The notes under the pieces are model-generated. The model made no database searches. It was not told where the DNA came from and saw only the letters and a list, made by a program, of their open reading frames with translations. Made by a program: the position numbers and the translations under genes. A stretch of 33,624 nucleotides of DNA from Tindallia sp. MSAO_Bac2 (GTDB lineage Bacteria; Bacillota; Clostridia; Peptostreptococcales; Tindalliaceae), in the NCBI GenBank assembly GCA_003838145.1, contig QYZZ01000010.1:1-33624 (forward strand), given 5' to 3'. Every line of letters begins with the position of its first letter. Position 1 is the stretch's first letter. Positions 1-8,196 of this stretch are shown here, piece by piece.

Positions 1-335
1 GCCATGCTCTTTTTGAGGGCTGACGTTAGATGTTTTTGGGTTGCTTCCTTTTCTTTCCTTTTTCGAGGTGTTACGGGCCTATGGACCCATGGTTTTTGGG
101 TTTGATTTCCGAGAGGCTACATGCTATGTCAAGAACCTTTCAACTTACAGTATAAAGAGGTTATATGTCGTTTTTGTGACCAATGATTAAATATGTAAAA
201 AAATAGCAAACTGAGTTAGTGCAATAAGCTGTGCCACTTCGTAACAAATGATACCTATTTCATTAGAAAAAAAACGTATAATTGATGATACTGCAAAACA
301 TATAAAAAAGGCTGACGGGAGAGGGGACTTCGGAA
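1..335. other. Gene-free left edge with RND operon promoter
   Basis: No credible coding region is visible in the first 335 bases. Bases 1-180 are T/G-rich on the + strand, with a pyrimidine-rich run at about 45-65 and a short imperfect inverted repeat around 76-90 (GGGCC followed by GGACCC). They could be the tail of something cut off by the window edge, but nothing identifiable is seen. Bases 241-289 hold the promoter and operator of the RND operon, listed separately. A ribosome binding site (GAGGGGAC, 321-328) precedes the first gene. Confidence 0.6.
241..282 (+). promoter_or_regulatory. Class II Crp/Fnr-type site and -10 box of the RND operon
   Basis: The site GTAACAAATGATAC (241-254) is an imperfect palindrome of form GTAAC-N4-GTTAC with one mismatch. 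Exactly 22 bases later comes a perfect TATAAT (277-282). At a 17-bp spacing the -35 hexamer would be CCTATT, far from TTGACA. The site centre is 34.5 bases from the last base of the -10, so about -41.5 from the expected start near 289. The same arrangement recurs at 5429-5470 and 9819-9860. The bound protein is inferred, not shown. Confidence 0.65.
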
Positions 336-1613
336 ATGAAGAGCAAAAATAAAAAATGGGGATACAGAGTGCTGTTTCTGACTATGGCAGTGATCTTTGC
401 TTTAGTGGTACTGCCTCGGTTTTTATTGAATAGGGATTATGATGAAGAAATGACTGAGTCGGGGATTCCGGTTCAGAGCATGGAAGTGGAAACGGGCATA
501 CTAAAAGAAACCGTTCGGTACACAGGGAGTGTTGAGCCGGACAAATCAGTGACTTTGTCGGCGCAGATGTCAGCGTTGGTGAAAAACATCTACTATCGGG
601 AAGGGGAGGTAGTGGAGCAGGGCAATACAATAATAACTTTAAATAACGAAAGGCTTACTGCTTCCTATCGATCTTTGGAGCAGAATAAAGCCAGGCTGGA
701 AGAAAATTCAGCCTATATGGACCGGGAAATTACTGGCTTTGAAAAAGATCATCAACTGGTAAAAAAATTAGAGGCAGCTAAAAACCTCAAAGAGTATCTG
801 TTTAATGAACTGGAAAAACTTGAGACACTTTATGAATACGGAGCAGTATCCCAAACAGAATATGAAAAACTGGCTCATGAAGCAAAAACGGCAGAATTGC
901 AGTATCAGGAACTGGAAGCAACAGCAGACGCCACGCTTCAGCAACTGATCCATGAACGGACAATGAGTCATTATCAGGCACAGGAAATTCAGGCAAAAAT
1001 GGATGAAATGAAATTGCAGATTGATGATGCAACGATGGAAGCTCCTTTTAAGGGACAGATCCGCAAAATTTTTTATGAAGAAGGGGATCTGGCGGCAATG
1101 GGTCAGCCTGTTGCCATCATAGATGATGTCAGTAAGTTTTTGCTCAGAGTTGCGGTCAGCGAGGCAGATCTGGTGCGTATCAACGAAGAAACAACCGTTT
1201 CAGTAAAACTAACGGGAACAAATGAGGAAATAAGAGCGGAAATGAACAGAATTTTGCCGGATGTTCATCCGATATCCAAGGTGGGAGAAGTGGAAATAAG
1301 CCTCTTTCCTGATTCAGAAAACAAAATATTTATTGGAGCAGGCGCCCAGGCTTCAATTCATCTGTCGCAGACCAGTGATGGAGATATTGTTATTCCCTCT
1401 TCGGCAATCAGGCGCATGACAGACTATCAGGCTGTCTATGTAATTCAGGATCAGCAGGTAGAAGAACGAAAAATTTCTACAGGCATGTCTGTGGACGGTC
1501 TAACGCAAATCTTAGAAGGACTGGAACCCGGGGAAATGATTGCAACGAAAAATATAAGCAAATTATACGATGGCGCTAACGTCACAATTTTCAGGGGTGT
1601 GGATGAGTCATGA
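336..1613 (+). CDS. RND efflux periplasmic-adaptor-type (HlyD/MFP) subunit
   Basis: This 425-residue protein is the adaptor (membrane fusion) subunit of an RND-type export system. It is made as an N-terminally anchored protein: a basic start (MKSKNKK) is followed by one membrane segment at about 10-30, with no lipobox cysteine. The first half of a lipoyl/barrel-sandwich domain lies at about 70-100, an alpha-helical coiled-coil hairpin at about 100-230, and the second lipoyl half (APFKGQI, from residue 236) comes next. A beta-barrel and a C-terminal membrane-proximal domain follow, as usual in the family. The ATG is preceded by GAGGGGAC. The stop overlaps the start of the permease gene by four bases (ATGA), so the two are translationally coupled. 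No outer-membrane TolC-type partner is present, as expected for a Gram-positive cell. Substrate cannot be told from sequence. Confidence 0.9.
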   Translation: MKSKNKKWGYRVLFLTMAVIFALVVLPRFLLNRDYDEEMTESGIPVQSMEVETGILKETVRYTGSVEPDKSVTLSAQMSALVKNIYYREGEVVEQGNTIITLNNERLTASYRSLEQNKARLEENSAYMDREITGFEKDHQLVKKLEAAKNLKEYLFNELEKLETLYEYGAVSQTEYEKLAHEAKTAELQYQELEATADATLQQLIHERTMSHYQAQEIQAKMDEMKLQIDDATMEAPFKGQIRKIFYEEGDLAAMGQPVAIIDDVSKFLLRVAVSEADLVRINEETTVSVKLTGTNEEIRAEMNRILPDVHPISKVGEVEISLFPDSENKIFIGAGAQASIHLSQTSDGDIVIPSSAIRRMTDYQAVYVIQDQQVEERKISTGMSVDGLTQILEGLEPGEMIATKNISKLYDGANVTIFRGVDES

Positions 1614-4600
1614 ATATTGGGGAATTTTCTATTCGACGAAAGCATTTGATGCTTTCATTAATGATCGGTATTCTGATCTTTGGCATTTACTCCCGGTTTG
1701 CTCTGAACACCCAGTTGGCGCCGGAAACAAACCCTCCTATGGTGACGGTGATAACGCAGTATCCGGGAGCAGCAGCCCAGGATGTTGTCTCTGATGTAAT
1801 CGAACCTCTGGAAGATGTTTTTGGAACCCTGGATGGGATTCAGTCTGTCAGCGCAACCAGTCAGGATAATATTGCCATTATTCAGCTGGAATTTGACTAC
1901 TCGCTGAATACGGATGAAGCCGCTGTAGATGCACAAAATGCAATCAGCCGTGTGAGGGAAAGCCTGCCTGAAGCCATTCATGAACCCTCTGTGCTAAAGT
2001 TTAGCACAGCAGACATACCCATTCTGGAAATCGGGTTGTTCAGTGAATCAATGAGTATGCAGGATATACGCTACCTGGCGGATGATGAAATAGCCTACCG
2101 GCTACAGCTGGTTAGCGGCGTTGCGGCAGTTGACGTTTTTGGAGGAAATGAGCAGGAAGTGATGGTGCAGGTCAATCCATCGCGAATAGCAGCCTACAGC
2201 CTTTCCTTGGAACAGGTAGCCGGTCAGATTCGCCTGAATAATATACAAATGCCCGGTGGGCAGATTTTGCATCACGGAAAAGAAATATTGATCCGGATGG
2301 ATGAAGGATACACCAGTTTGGATCAACTTAAACGGACCGTTATTAACCTTCCTGATGGTGGAACAATCTATCTGCAGGATATTGCTGATATAAGAACAAC
2401 GATAGAAAACAACACCAGCCGGTATCACTTGGATGGGGAAGAAGCCATAGCGCTTCAAATTACAAAAAGAGCAGATGATAATACCATCCAGGTGATTGAA
2501 AACGTGATGCAGGAGCTGGAAGCGCTTGAAAAGGACTACCCGTTCCTGCAATTCGAAATTGCACAGGATGACTCTGTGTTTACCAGCCAGATGGTAAATA
2601 ATATGTCAGCTAGCGTCATGCTGGCTATTCTGTTTACGGTCATTGTGATTCTTCTGTTTATTGGAAATATAAGCCAGTCCCTGGTGGTGTCGATCTCAAT
2701 GCCTTTGGTTTTTTTAAGCACACTGGCCCTGATGCAGGCAACAGGAATGGAACTGGATATGGTGACGCTGTCTGCATTGATTCTGAGCATTGGATTTGTG
2801 GTTGATGCGGCTATAGTCGTCGTGGAAAATATCATCAGCCATTACGCAAATGGACAAAAATCCATCACAGAAGCGGCAATTGACGGCGTAAACGAAATTG
2901 TCGGTCCCAGCCTTTCCGGCGCTACGACTACTATAATCGTGCTGGTACCATTGCTGTTTATTGAAGGCTTTGTAGGAGAGATGTTTCGTCCATTATCCCT
3001 GACATTGCTTTTTGCCATCACTTCATCACTGATTATTGCACTGACCATCATCCCGATGCTTATAGTGCTTATGAACCGATTCCAATTTGTTCGGCTGGAA
3101 AAATTCACAAACAGGCTTAGTTTTCCATTTAATCGATTGATGGACCGGGTGATGAAATTTTATCTTAATCTGATGAATACAGTCCTTAAAAATAAGAAAA
3201 AAGCATACTTGATCCTGGCGCTCTTAATGATTGCCAGTGTTGCTTTTATGGCCGTGAATGGTCTGGAAATGCTTCCTTTGTTTGACAGCGGTGTTACGTA
3301 TATCACAATCGAAATGGAGCCGGGAACACCACTGACAGAGACGGTTTCGTCGGTGGAATACATTGAGTCTCTGTTGAAGGAAGAACCAAATGTTGTCAGT
3401 TTTAACACTCAAATTGGCTATGAACAGGGAAACATTCAAATGGGAGATTTTGGCGTGATGGGGACAAATCAGGCCATGACAACAGTGAATTTATCTACCC
3501 GAAAAGAAAGAAAAGAAAGCATATGGGAATTTCAGGAGAGAATTCGTTCAGAAATAGAAAAAATTCCGGATTTAAAACGATATGTCGTTAAGGAGCAGGG
3601 TGGAACAGCTGTTACCGGAACTTCAGCACCACTGGATCTGAGAATCAGTGGAAGCGACCCGGAAGTGCTGGATGTCATTGCGGATGAAATGCTGGTTCAA
3701 ATACAAGACATTCCGGGAACAACCAATGTATACAAAAGCATTGAAATAGATCAGATGGAAATGAAGCTGATCATGAATGAATCACGAATACTGGAACTGG
3801 GGTTGAACAAAGAACAGGTTGCTTCAGGGATTTATGCAACTGTGGAAGGGATTCAGCAGACAAACATGAATGTGGGAGAAATGATGAAACTTGATCTGTT
3901 GGTGGGTTATGGAGTGGAAGACTCTGACACGTTGGACCGATTAATGGACAGAAGTCTGCAGACACCGGTTGGCATTTCCGTACCGATCCGCGAACTGGTT
4001 CATGTGGATACGGGATACCGTTCCGGGATGCTTACCCGTGAGGATAAGGAACACACCGTAAATATTAACGGATTTACGCATGAAAGAGCATTTAGTCATA
4101 TTGTGCGGGACATTAACCGTCTGGTGGATGATTATCCTGTACCGGCAGGGTATAGTATGGGGATGGCTGGTGAACAGGAAGCCCTGGGAGACTCTATGCA
4201 GGATATGATTTTTCTGCTGGCACTGGCCATTATTTTTGTATATCTGGTCTTGGTTCCACAATTCAAATCATTCCTTCACCCTCTTACCATCATGATGGCC
4301 ATTCCGTTGGTGCTGATCGGAATAGCACCTGCATTGGCACTGACGAATAAATACATTTCAATGCCGGTACTGCTGGGAATCATCCTACTGGCAGGAACTG
4401 TAGTGAACAATGCCATTCTTTTGATCGACAACATACTTTTCCGTCGCCGGGAAGGAGCTTCTGTTGAGGAGGCGGTTCATCAGGCTATTGAGGCACGATT
4501 CCGGCCCATTATGATGACGGCCTTTTCAGATGTTGCCGGCATGATGCCTCTGGCAATGCAGCTGGCTTTGGGCTCTGAACGGTTTTCTCCGCTGGCTATT

Positions 4601-4720
4601 GCGGTCATAGGCGGAATCATTGCAGCAACTTTCTTAACTACTATTGTTATTCCACTTATTTATGTGACCTTTGAAGAATCAAAAATCATAAAAAAAATGC
4701 GAAGAGGCGTTCAGGAATAG
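1610..4720 (+). CDS. RND-family efflux permease (AcrB/HAE-type)
   Basis: At 1036 residues this has the full length of an AcrB/MexB-type proton-driven exporter. It has an N-terminal membrane helix (about 12-30), a large external porter loop, a cluster of membrane segments at about 330-540, a second porter loop, and a final cluster at about 860-1020. The TM4 motif reads GFVVDAAIVVVEN with D399. The family's usual second acidic residue (AcrB D408) is alanine here (A400). In the TM10 equivalent, where AcrB carries the essential lysine, the sequence is GTVVNNAILLID (N933, N934). The proton relay is therefore reduced relative to AcrB, a pattern I believe also occurs in other Firmicute RND pumps. 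The start overlaps the adaptor gene by four bases. A bidirectional terminator follows. The operon promoter has the GTAAC-type site at 241-254. Confidence 0.93.
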   Translation: MNIGEFSIRRKHLMLSLMIGILIFGIYSRFALNTQLAPETNPPMVTVITQYPGAAAQDVVSDVIEPLEDVFGTLDGIQSVSATSQDNIAIIQLEFDYSLNTDEAAVDAQNAISRVRESLPEAIHEPSVLKFSTADIPILEIGLFSESMSMQDIRYLADDEIAYRLQLVSGVAAVDVFGGNEQEVMVQVNPSRIAAYSLSLEQVAGQIRLNNIQMPGGQILHHGKEILIRMDEGYTSLDQLKRTVINLPDGGTIYLQDIADIRTTIENNTSRYHLDGEEAIALQITKRADDNTIQVIENVMQELEALEKDYPFLQFEIAQDDSVFTSQMVNNMSASVMLAILFTVIVILLFIGNISQSLVVSISMPLVFLSTLALMQATGMELDMVTLSALILSIGFVVDAAIVVVENIISHYANGQKSITEAAIDGVNEIVGPSLSGATTTIIVLVPLLFIEGFVGEMFRPLSLTLLFAITSSLIIALTIIPMLIVLMNRFQFVRLEKFTNRLSFPFNRLMDRVMKFYLNLMNTVLKNKKKAYLILALLMIASVAFMAVNGLEMLPLFDSGVTYITIEMEPGTPLTETVSSVEYIESLLKEEPNVVSFNTQIGYEQGNIQMGDFGVMGTNQAMTTVNLSTRKERKESIWEFQERIRSEIEKIPDLKRYVVKEQGGTAVTGTSAPLDLRISGSDPEVLDVIADEMLVQIQDIPGTTNVYKSIEIDQMEMKLIMNESRILELGLNKEQVASGIYATVEGIQQTNMNVGEMMKLDLLVGYGVEDSDTLDRLMDRSLQTPVGISVPIRELVHVDTGYRSGMLTREDKEHTVNINGFTHERAFSHIVRDINRLVDDYPVPAGYSMGMAGEQEALGDSMQDMIFLLALAIIFVYLVLVPQFKSFLHPLTIMMAIPLVLIGIAPALALTNKYISMPVLLGIILLAGTVVNNAILLIDNILFRRREGASVEEAVHQAIEARFRPIMMTAFSDVAGMMPLAMQLALGSERFSPLAIAVIGGIIAATFLTTIVIPLIYVTFEESKIIKKMRRGVQE

Positions 4721-4730
4721 CATTAACTTA

Positions 4731-4769
4731 AAAAGCCTGCCCATTTGATGCTGAAGGGCAGGCTTTTTT
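4731..4769. terminator. Bidirectional terminator between RND operon and Fe-S gene
   Basis: An inverted repeat AAAAGCCTGCCC (4731-4742) / GGGCAGGCTTTT (4756-4767) has a 13-base loop. It is followed by T residues on the + strand and preceded by an A-run that gives T residues on the - strand. It lies between two convergent genes and can serve both. Confidence 0.9.
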
Positions 4770-4781
4770 GAGGTAGTGGAG

Positions 4782-5396
4782 TTATCCATATTGAATACAT
4801 TCTTTGGGACACACTCTGGCACAGGCCGTACAGGCAAGGCAGTCCCTGGGTGAAACGACGGCAGGACTTCTGCTTTCCGGTATGGTGACAGCTTCGGCAG
4901 GGCAAACTTTTACGCAAAGACCACAGCTGATACACTCCTTGGAATTTACCTGCCACTTTTTTCGCGCTGCTTTTCCGGGAATTTGTTGCAGGGTACCGTA
5001 GGGGCACAAATACCGATGCCAAAACTCCGGCACAAAAAACAGTGAAACAAGAATCCCCAGAACGGTAAGAGCCGGTAGTACTGGTAGCTTCAGCCCGAAA
5101 CGCAGTGCAGAAGCCATTAATACAAGAAAAATCAATAAAAACCCATAACGCAGTGCTGGATTTTTTGCCCAGGCAGGAACGGGTTTTCGGATTTTTTTCT
5201 GTTTCCTGAACCAGCGGTCCTGCTGTTCCATAATGGTATTGATGGGGCAGATCCAGCCGCAATAAAACCGGCTGAAAAATAATGCACCCAGTAAACTGAT
5301 GAAAAACACAGCCATCCAGATCTGAATACGTCCTGTGAAAATAAGGATTAAAAATAGTGCCAGGAAAGTCCACTGAATAATACGTTGATATTTCAC
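4782..5396 (-). CDS. NapH/CcoG-like membrane 4Fe-4S protein
   Basis: This 204-residue membrane ferredoxin-like protein resembles the NapH/NosR/CcoG (Fer4_5) group, which pass electrons across or along the membrane. Hydrophobic segments lie at about 8-22, 26-42, 85-102 and 105-122. Two membrane-edge CxxxCP motifs, C46-GWI-C50-P and a YLCPYG near 131, are diagnostic of the group. The C-terminus holds two classical ferredoxin motifs, CISCGLCVKVCP (about 155-166) and CLACTACARVCP (about 186-197). The start is GTG with GGAGG seven bases upstream. The gene is divergent from the Crp/Fnr gene, and its promoter has the GTAAC-type site at 5457-5470. A role as electron donor to the NrfA encoded nearby is attractive because no nrfH is seen, but this is inference. 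Confidence 0.85.
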   Translation of the reverse strand: MKYQRIIQWTFLALFLILIFTGRIQIWMAVFFISLLGALFFSRFYCGWICPINTIMEQQDRWFRKQKKIRKPVPAWAKNPALRYGFLLIFLVLMASALRFGLKLPVLPALTVLGILVSLFFVPEFWHRYLCPYGTLQQIPGKAARKKWQVNSKECISCGLCVKVCPAEAVTIPESRSPAVVSPRDCLACTACARVCPKECIQYG

Positions 5397-5428
5397 GTTA
5401 CCGCCTCCGTTTTCCTTTGTTTACTATC

Positions 5429-5470
5429 ATCATAACCGGGAATCAATATGAATACGGTACCGTTTGTTAC
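5429..5470 (-). promoter_or_regulatory. Class II Crp/Fnr-type site and -10 box of the NapH-like gene
   Basis: Read on the - strand, GTAACAAACGGTAC (5470 down to 5457) is followed after exactly 22 bases by TATGAT (5434 down to 5429). The -35 position reads CCGTAT, so no intrinsic -35 is evident. Spacing and -10 match the cupin promoter exactly. The site is also about 30 bases upstream of the ATG of the divergent Crp/Fnr gene, so binding here could autoregulate that gene. A perfect 10-base palindrome ACGGTACCGT (5454-5463) overlaps it. Confidence 0.65.
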
Positions 5471-5500
5471 GGAAAAAATCGAATGATGGAGGATAAAACC

Positions 5501-6196
5501 ATGAAAATCAGCAGCACTCCTGAAACATGGAAAGAAATTAAGAAGTGTGACCTGTTTGAGGGTATCGGTGATTCGGAAATAGAAGCGTTAATGGACGCCG
5601 TTAATGGAAAGGTGCAGGAATATTCCAAGCACTCTGTGGTAGCCCTTGAAGGAGAAGAATGCAACAGAGTCGGTATTGTTTTGCGGGGGAAAGTGGATGT
5701 AAGAAGGATCCATGCATCTGGAAAGGAAATGACAATTACTTCGCTGAAGGAAGGAGATACTTTTGGAGAAGTAATGGTTTTTTCAGACCACCATAAATAT
5801 CCTTCGACACTTTACACTGAAGCCGGAGTTAAAATTATTCAGATCCCCCAGAAAGATATACTTATTCTATGTAAAACCAGTGAAAGGTTTCTGGAAAATT
5901 TAATTAGGCTGCTTTCAAACAAGGTATGGATGATGAACGAGAAGCTCAAAATGCTTACCTATCAGAGTATTAAACAACGAATTGCAGCTTACTTATTGGA
6001 AGAGCATTGGAAGCAGGAATCAATGCAAATCATATTGCCTCACAATCGTCAGGAAATGGCTGATTTTCTGGGGATACCCAGACCGTCTCTATCAAGAGAA
6101 ATGGCAAATCTGAAAAAAGAAGGTCTGATAGATTACCATAAATCGAATATCACACTCTACAGCGTGGAAGCTCTGAGAAAAATAAATAATGACTGA
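5501..6196 (+). CDS. Crp/Fnr-family transcriptional regulator
   Basis: A 231-residue Crp/Fnr protein. The cyclic-nucleotide-binding-like beta-roll is at about 18-125 (motifs GIVLRGKVDVRR and LKEGDTFGEV), then the dimerisation helix. A C-terminal winged helix-turn-helix starts with N182-RQEMADFLGIPRPSLSRE, whose SLSRE end is the typical recognition helix. The cysteines are scattered, and there is no N-terminal cysteine cluster as in oxygen-sensing Fnr, so a bound 4Fe-4S cluster is unlikely. The ATG at 5501 was chosen over longer in-frame TTG/ATG options because TGGAGG lies eight bases before it. Such regulators commonly sit next to hcp in anaerobes and sense nitrosative stress (HcpR type). That assignment is by context only. 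It is the best candidate to bind the three GTAAC-N4-GnTAC sites. Confidence 0.9.
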   Translation: MKISSTPETWKEIKKCDLFEGIGDSEIEALMDAVNGKVQEYSKHSVVALEGEECNRVGIVLRGKVDVRRIHASGKEMTITSLKEGDTFGEVMVFSDHHKYPSTLYTEAGVKIIQIPQKDILILCKTSERFLENLIRLLSNKVWMMNEKLKMLTYQSIKQRIAAYLLEEHWKQESMQIILPHNRQEMADFLGIPRPSLSREMANLKKEGLIDYHKSNITLYSVEALRKINND

Positions 6197-6198
6197 TT

Positions 6199-6230
6199 AA
6201 AGGCACCCACGAATACGAGGGTGCCTTTTT
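6199..6230. terminator. Terminator between the crp-type gene and hcp
   Basis: AAAGGCACCC (6199-6208) pairs with GGGTGCCTTT (6219-6228) across a 10-base loop, followed by T residues. It lies between convergent genes. Confidence 0.9.
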
Positions 6231-6239
6231 ATAAATCAG

Positions 6240-7886
6240 TTATTGCATAAACGCTTGAATGTCTTCATCCACACTTCCGATGGGTGCCAGATCAAACTTA
6301 TCTACTATGACCTGTGCTACATTCGGTGACAGGAAGCCGGGCAGCGTGGGGCCCAGATGAATGTTTTTTATACCAAGAGACAGCAGTGCCAGCAGTACAA
6401 GTACGGCCTTTTGTTCATACCAGGCTATGTTATATGAAATAGGAAGATCGTTGACATCTTCCAATTCGAAGGCATCTTTTAAGGCCAGTGCTATTTTCAC
6501 CAACGAATAGGAATCGTTGCACTGCCCTGCATCCAGAACCCTTGGAATTCCGCCGATATCGCCAAGATCAATCTTGTTGTATCGATATTTGGCACATCCG
6601 GCTGTAAGAATCACTGTATCTTCCGGCAAGGCTTTAGCAAAGTCGGTGTAGTAGGCACGTTCATTTTGCCGGGCATCACAGCCACCCATAACAAAGAAGC
6701 GTTTAATAGCTCCGCTCTTTACGGCTTCAATTACTTTGTCGGCTAATGCGATTACCTGATTGTGAGCAAAGCCCCCATAGATTTCTCCGGATTCCAGCTC
6801 TTCCGGTGGATCGCATTTTTTTGCATGTTCAATAAGAGCTGAAAAATCCTTCGGCTGCCCGTTGACACGATCCGGTATGAATTGACATCCGGGGAAGCCA
6901 ACGGCGTTTGTATTGTAAATCTTGCCTTTATAGCTGTCTCGTGGTGGAACAAGGCAATTGGAAGTCAGAAGAACCGGGCCGTTAAATTTTTCGAATTCAA
7001 CATTCTGGTGCCACCAGGAGCCGCCATAATTTCCGACAAAATGATCATATTTTTTAAAGGACGGGTAGGAATTTGCCGGAAGCATCTCACTATGAGTATA
7101 GATGTCCACGCCACTGTCTTTGGACTGTTCAAGCAACTCTTCCAAATCCTTCAAATCATGTCCGCTGATCAGAATTCCCGGGTTATTGCGAACACCGATG
7201 TTTACTTTTGTCATTTCCGGATGGCCATAAGAACCGGTATTGGCATCATCTAAAAGCTTCATAGCCTGTACACCCATGGCACCGGTTTCCAAAGTCAGGG
7301 CCACCAGATCATCGGCAGTAAGCGAATCATCCGTCAATTTTGCCAGCGTATCCTGAATAAAATCATGAACTTCCGGATCTTCAAACCCCAGATTGTTAGC
7401 ATGATGCGTATAAGCAGACATGCCTTTTAACCCGTAGGTGATCATTTCTTTCAGAGATCTGATATCTTCTTCTTTTTCAGAAAGAACACCAACGGTTTCG
7501 GCTTTGGCTTCCATTTCTTTTGTGCTGTCGGCAAACCACACAGCTTCGTCACGTTCCGGAACCTTAATTTCTGGAGCTTCCTGTGCCAGCTTTTGCTTTA
7601 AATCTTCTCTCATTTGAAGTCCCTGGCGGATTTTCTCAATAAAAACATCCTTATCGAAATTTGCATTGGTGATGGTGGCAAAAAGCCCGTATAAAATATA
7701 ATGATCCACATCTAAGGACCTTTTTCCCAGTTTGTTGAGTTCGCGGCTGTATAAGGATATTCCCTTAACGGTATGAATCATTAAATCCTGAATCTTTGCC
7801 ACGTCTTCTTTTTTTCCGCATACACCAATACGTGTACATCCGGTATTATTAACGGTTTCTTGGCATTGATAACAAAACATGCTCAT
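6240..7886 (-). CDS. hcp: Hydroxylamine reductase / hybrid cluster protein
   Basis: This 548-residue cytoplasmic protein is a hybrid cluster protein, which reduces hydroxylamine in vitro and is linked to NO/nitroxyl detoxification in vivo. The N-terminus has C5-x2-C8-x8-C17-x5-C23, the class I cysteine spacing of strict anaerobes that binds the cubane cluster. Hybrid-cluster ligands are recognisable in order: the His of ISGHDL, the Glu of HSEMLP, the Cys of TSNCLVPP, then cysteines in GGCDARQ, TAGCAKY and GQCNDS, and the Glu/Lys of WYEQKA. Length is normal. The chosen ATG has AGGAGG six bases upstream. It is convergent with the Crp/Fnr gene and divergent from nrfA. I see no GTAAC-type site or clear promoter in its upstream region. 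Confidence 0.96.
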   Translation of the reverse strand: MSMFCYQCQETVNNTGCTRIGVCGKKEDVAKIQDLMIHTVKGISLYSRELNKLGKRSLDVDHYILYGLFATITNANFDKDVFIEKIRQGLQMREDLKQKLAQEAPEIKVPERDEAVWFADSTKEMEAKAETVGVLSEKEEDIRSLKEMITYGLKGMSAYTHHANNLGFEDPEVHDFIQDTLAKLTDDSLTADDLVALTLETGAMGVQAMKLLDDANTGSYGHPEMTKVNIGVRNNPGILISGHDLKDLEELLEQSKDSGVDIYTHSEMLPANSYPSFKKYDHFVGNYGGSWWHQNVEFEKFNGPVLLTSNCLVPPRDSYKGKIYNTNAVGFPGCQFIPDRVNGQPKDFSALIEHAKKCDPPEELESGEIYGGFAHNQVIALADKVIEAVKSGAIKRFFVMGGCDARQNERAYYTDFAKALPEDTVILTAGCAKYRYNKIDLGDIGGIPRVLDAGQCNDSYSLVKIALALKDAFELEDVNDLPISYNIAWYEQKAVLVLLALLSLGIKNIHLGPTLPGFLSPNVAQVIVDKFDLAPIGSVDEDIQAFMQ

Positions 7887-8196
7887 GTTAATCCTCCTTC
7901 TTCATACAATCTTTTTCATGTAGATAAAGTACCTGGAAGATGCAACCGGCTAAACCAATTCCAACCCCTCCTTCATCAGAATTGTATAAACATTGCAACA
8001 ACTAAATACCAAAAAAAGAGAGACTTAATCACCTTGAAGGAAAATACATTAAAATCATTTGTTATTTCGAATAAATAGTGGGTATTTGTTTAAATTTAAA
8101 AATGATGTAATCCTGTTTATAATGGAGGGTGAAAGAATATATGTCCTAATAAGTGAAAACATTCCAATCCGCAAGCAAAAAAATGGAGGAGATCCT
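7887..8196. other. Intergenic region between hcp and nrfA
   Basis: This 310-base divergent spacer has no convincing gene. It is A/T-rich toward nrfA. On the nrfA side there are a TATAAT (8118-8123), an inverted repeat TTATT-TCG-AATAA (8062-8074) and an AT palindrome TTTAAATTTAAA (8089-8100). On the hcp side a TACAAT (- strand, 7986-7981) could be a -10, but no good -35 partner was found. No GTAAC-type site is present in either direction. Confidence 0.6.
8062..8123 (+). promoter_or_regulatory. Putative nrfA promoter region
   Basis: A perfect TATAAT at 8118-8123 gives an expected start near 8130 and a leader of about 67 bases. The -35 position (TTTAAA) is poor, so activation is plausible. The inverted repeat TTATT-TCG-AATAA (8062-8074) is centred about 62 bases upstream of the expected start, a class I activator distance. 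Its sequence differs from the GTAAC-type sites, so the regulator may differ. Such short AT-rich repeats can occur by chance. Confidence 0.4.

Noticed and set aside
4723-5373. Long open frame on the - strand overlapping the NapH-like gene
   Set aside because: It lies in a shifted frame of a gene with clear Fe-S motifs. It has no recognisable domain or ribosome site.
5397-5401. GTTAC next to the start of the NapH-like gene as a second regulator half-site
   Set aside because: No partner GTAAC at the right distance. It lies between the ribosome site and the GTG start.
7887-8058. GTAAC-type site for hcp
   Set aside because: I looked on both strands and found no GTAAC or GTTAC half-site in the hcp upstream region.
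8059-8196. Longer in-frame N-terminus for nrfA
   Set aside because: It would include the likely -10 box and leader. The strong TGGAGGAG sits just before ATG 8197, which is followed by a normal signal anchor.
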